Assembly (NCBI GenBank): GCA_029667085.1
Contig: JARUHJ010000004.1
Location: 62,001 to 126,000 of the forward strand
DNA from: Deltaproteobacteria bacterium IMCC39524
Lineage (GTDB): Bacteria > Desulfobacterota > Desulfuromonadia > Desulfuromonadales > BM103
Length of the DNA stretch: 64,000 nt
Direction: 5' to 3'
Of this stretch, positions 63,852 to 64,000 are shown piece by piece. The translations under genes and the position numbers were made by a program. Numbering within the stretch: the first letter of the stretch is position 1; each line of letters starts with the position of its first letter. The notes below the pieces were generated by a model that was not told the DNA's origin, ran no database searches, and worked only from the letters and a program-made list of their open reading frames with translations.

Positions 63852-63949
63852 CCTACTGTTCTATTTGGGTTACATTTTTACTGTTCCATTCGGCCAACGA
63901 CCGGGGAACGATTCTGGATTGACAAGCAAGCCTAAGACTGGAGGTCATC

Positions 63950-64000
63950 TTGAAAGCTCTGCAACTCTTCTTCCTTCTGCTGCTCTTCGCAGCCCCTCTA
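63950..64000 (+). CDS. Start of a secreted protein (partial, runs off the window)
   Basis: TTG at 63950 follows TGGAGGTCATC. The visible 17 residues KALQLFFLLLLFAAPL are a signal peptide or anchor. Identity cannot be given. Confidence 0.55.
   Translation, partial: MKALQLFFLLLLFAAPL

Overview
The window reads as a chromosomal segment of a Desulfuromonadales-type bacterium (Geobacter/Desulfuromonas-like, former Deltaproteobacteria). This is an inference from gene content: a Mo-nitrogenase cluster with a NifB that lacks the NifX domain, sigma-54 promoters, an ANTAR-type nif antitermination system as described for Geobacter, a Nap system of the DAGHB type, and a caa3 oxidase. Nothing here resembles a phage, plasmid or CRISPR locus.

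Layout. 1-10.3 kb (+): the tail of an ANTAR-domain protein, a four-gene accessory block (Cys-rich HTH-like protein, unknown protein, macro-domain protein, FKBP), then nifH-nifD-nifK-nifX-fdx-nifX2-nifB-tauE-trmO-ArsC-like. 10.5-16.3 kb: MFS transporter, tandem structured RNA-like repeats around a small protein, K+ channel with RCK domains, PAS histidine kinase. 16.4-21.3 kb (-): a glucosylglycerate synthesis and recycling operon. 21.3-25.1 kb (-): nifE-nifN-(NifU/NifQ fusion). 25.5-27.5 kb (+): nifV and a GNAT protein. 27.8-39.7 kb: molybdenum island with sulfite-oxidase-like enzyme and cytochrome, napDAGHB (-), mobA-mobB-modE-modA-modB-modC-moeA (+). 40-50 kb: small paralog, EF-P, RND efflux operon ending in epmA, J-domain protein, epmB. 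50-57 kb: DoxX/rhodanese/SlyX (-) and sco-ctaD-ctaE-ctaF-ctaC-ctaB (+). 57.6-64 kb: chemoreceptor, periplasmic binding protein, release-factor-like protein, ACT regulator, peptide deformylase, hydrolase, DksA-like protein, methyltransferase and the start of a secreted protein.

The main result is a regulatory network. Two-hairpin RNA modules whose loops carry A at position 1 and G at position 4 (the signature recognised by ANTAR proteins) sit directly before, and overlap, intrinsic terminators. They occur upstream of the accessory block (one), nifH (two in tandem), nifB (two in tandem) and nifV (one). The nifH and nifV modules begin the same distance (25 bases) after the GC of a sigma-54 promoter. 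The ANTAR-like C-terminus at the left edge is the obvious candidate regulator. The nifEN promoter is also sigma-54-like but shows no complete module.

Functionally the window joins nitrogen fixation with its molybdenum supply (ModABC, ModE, NifQ-like domain), Mo-cofactor enzymes (Nap, sulfite oxidase family) and a compatible solute that other bacteria make under nitrogen limitation. All calls are from reading the sequence; no database search was run.
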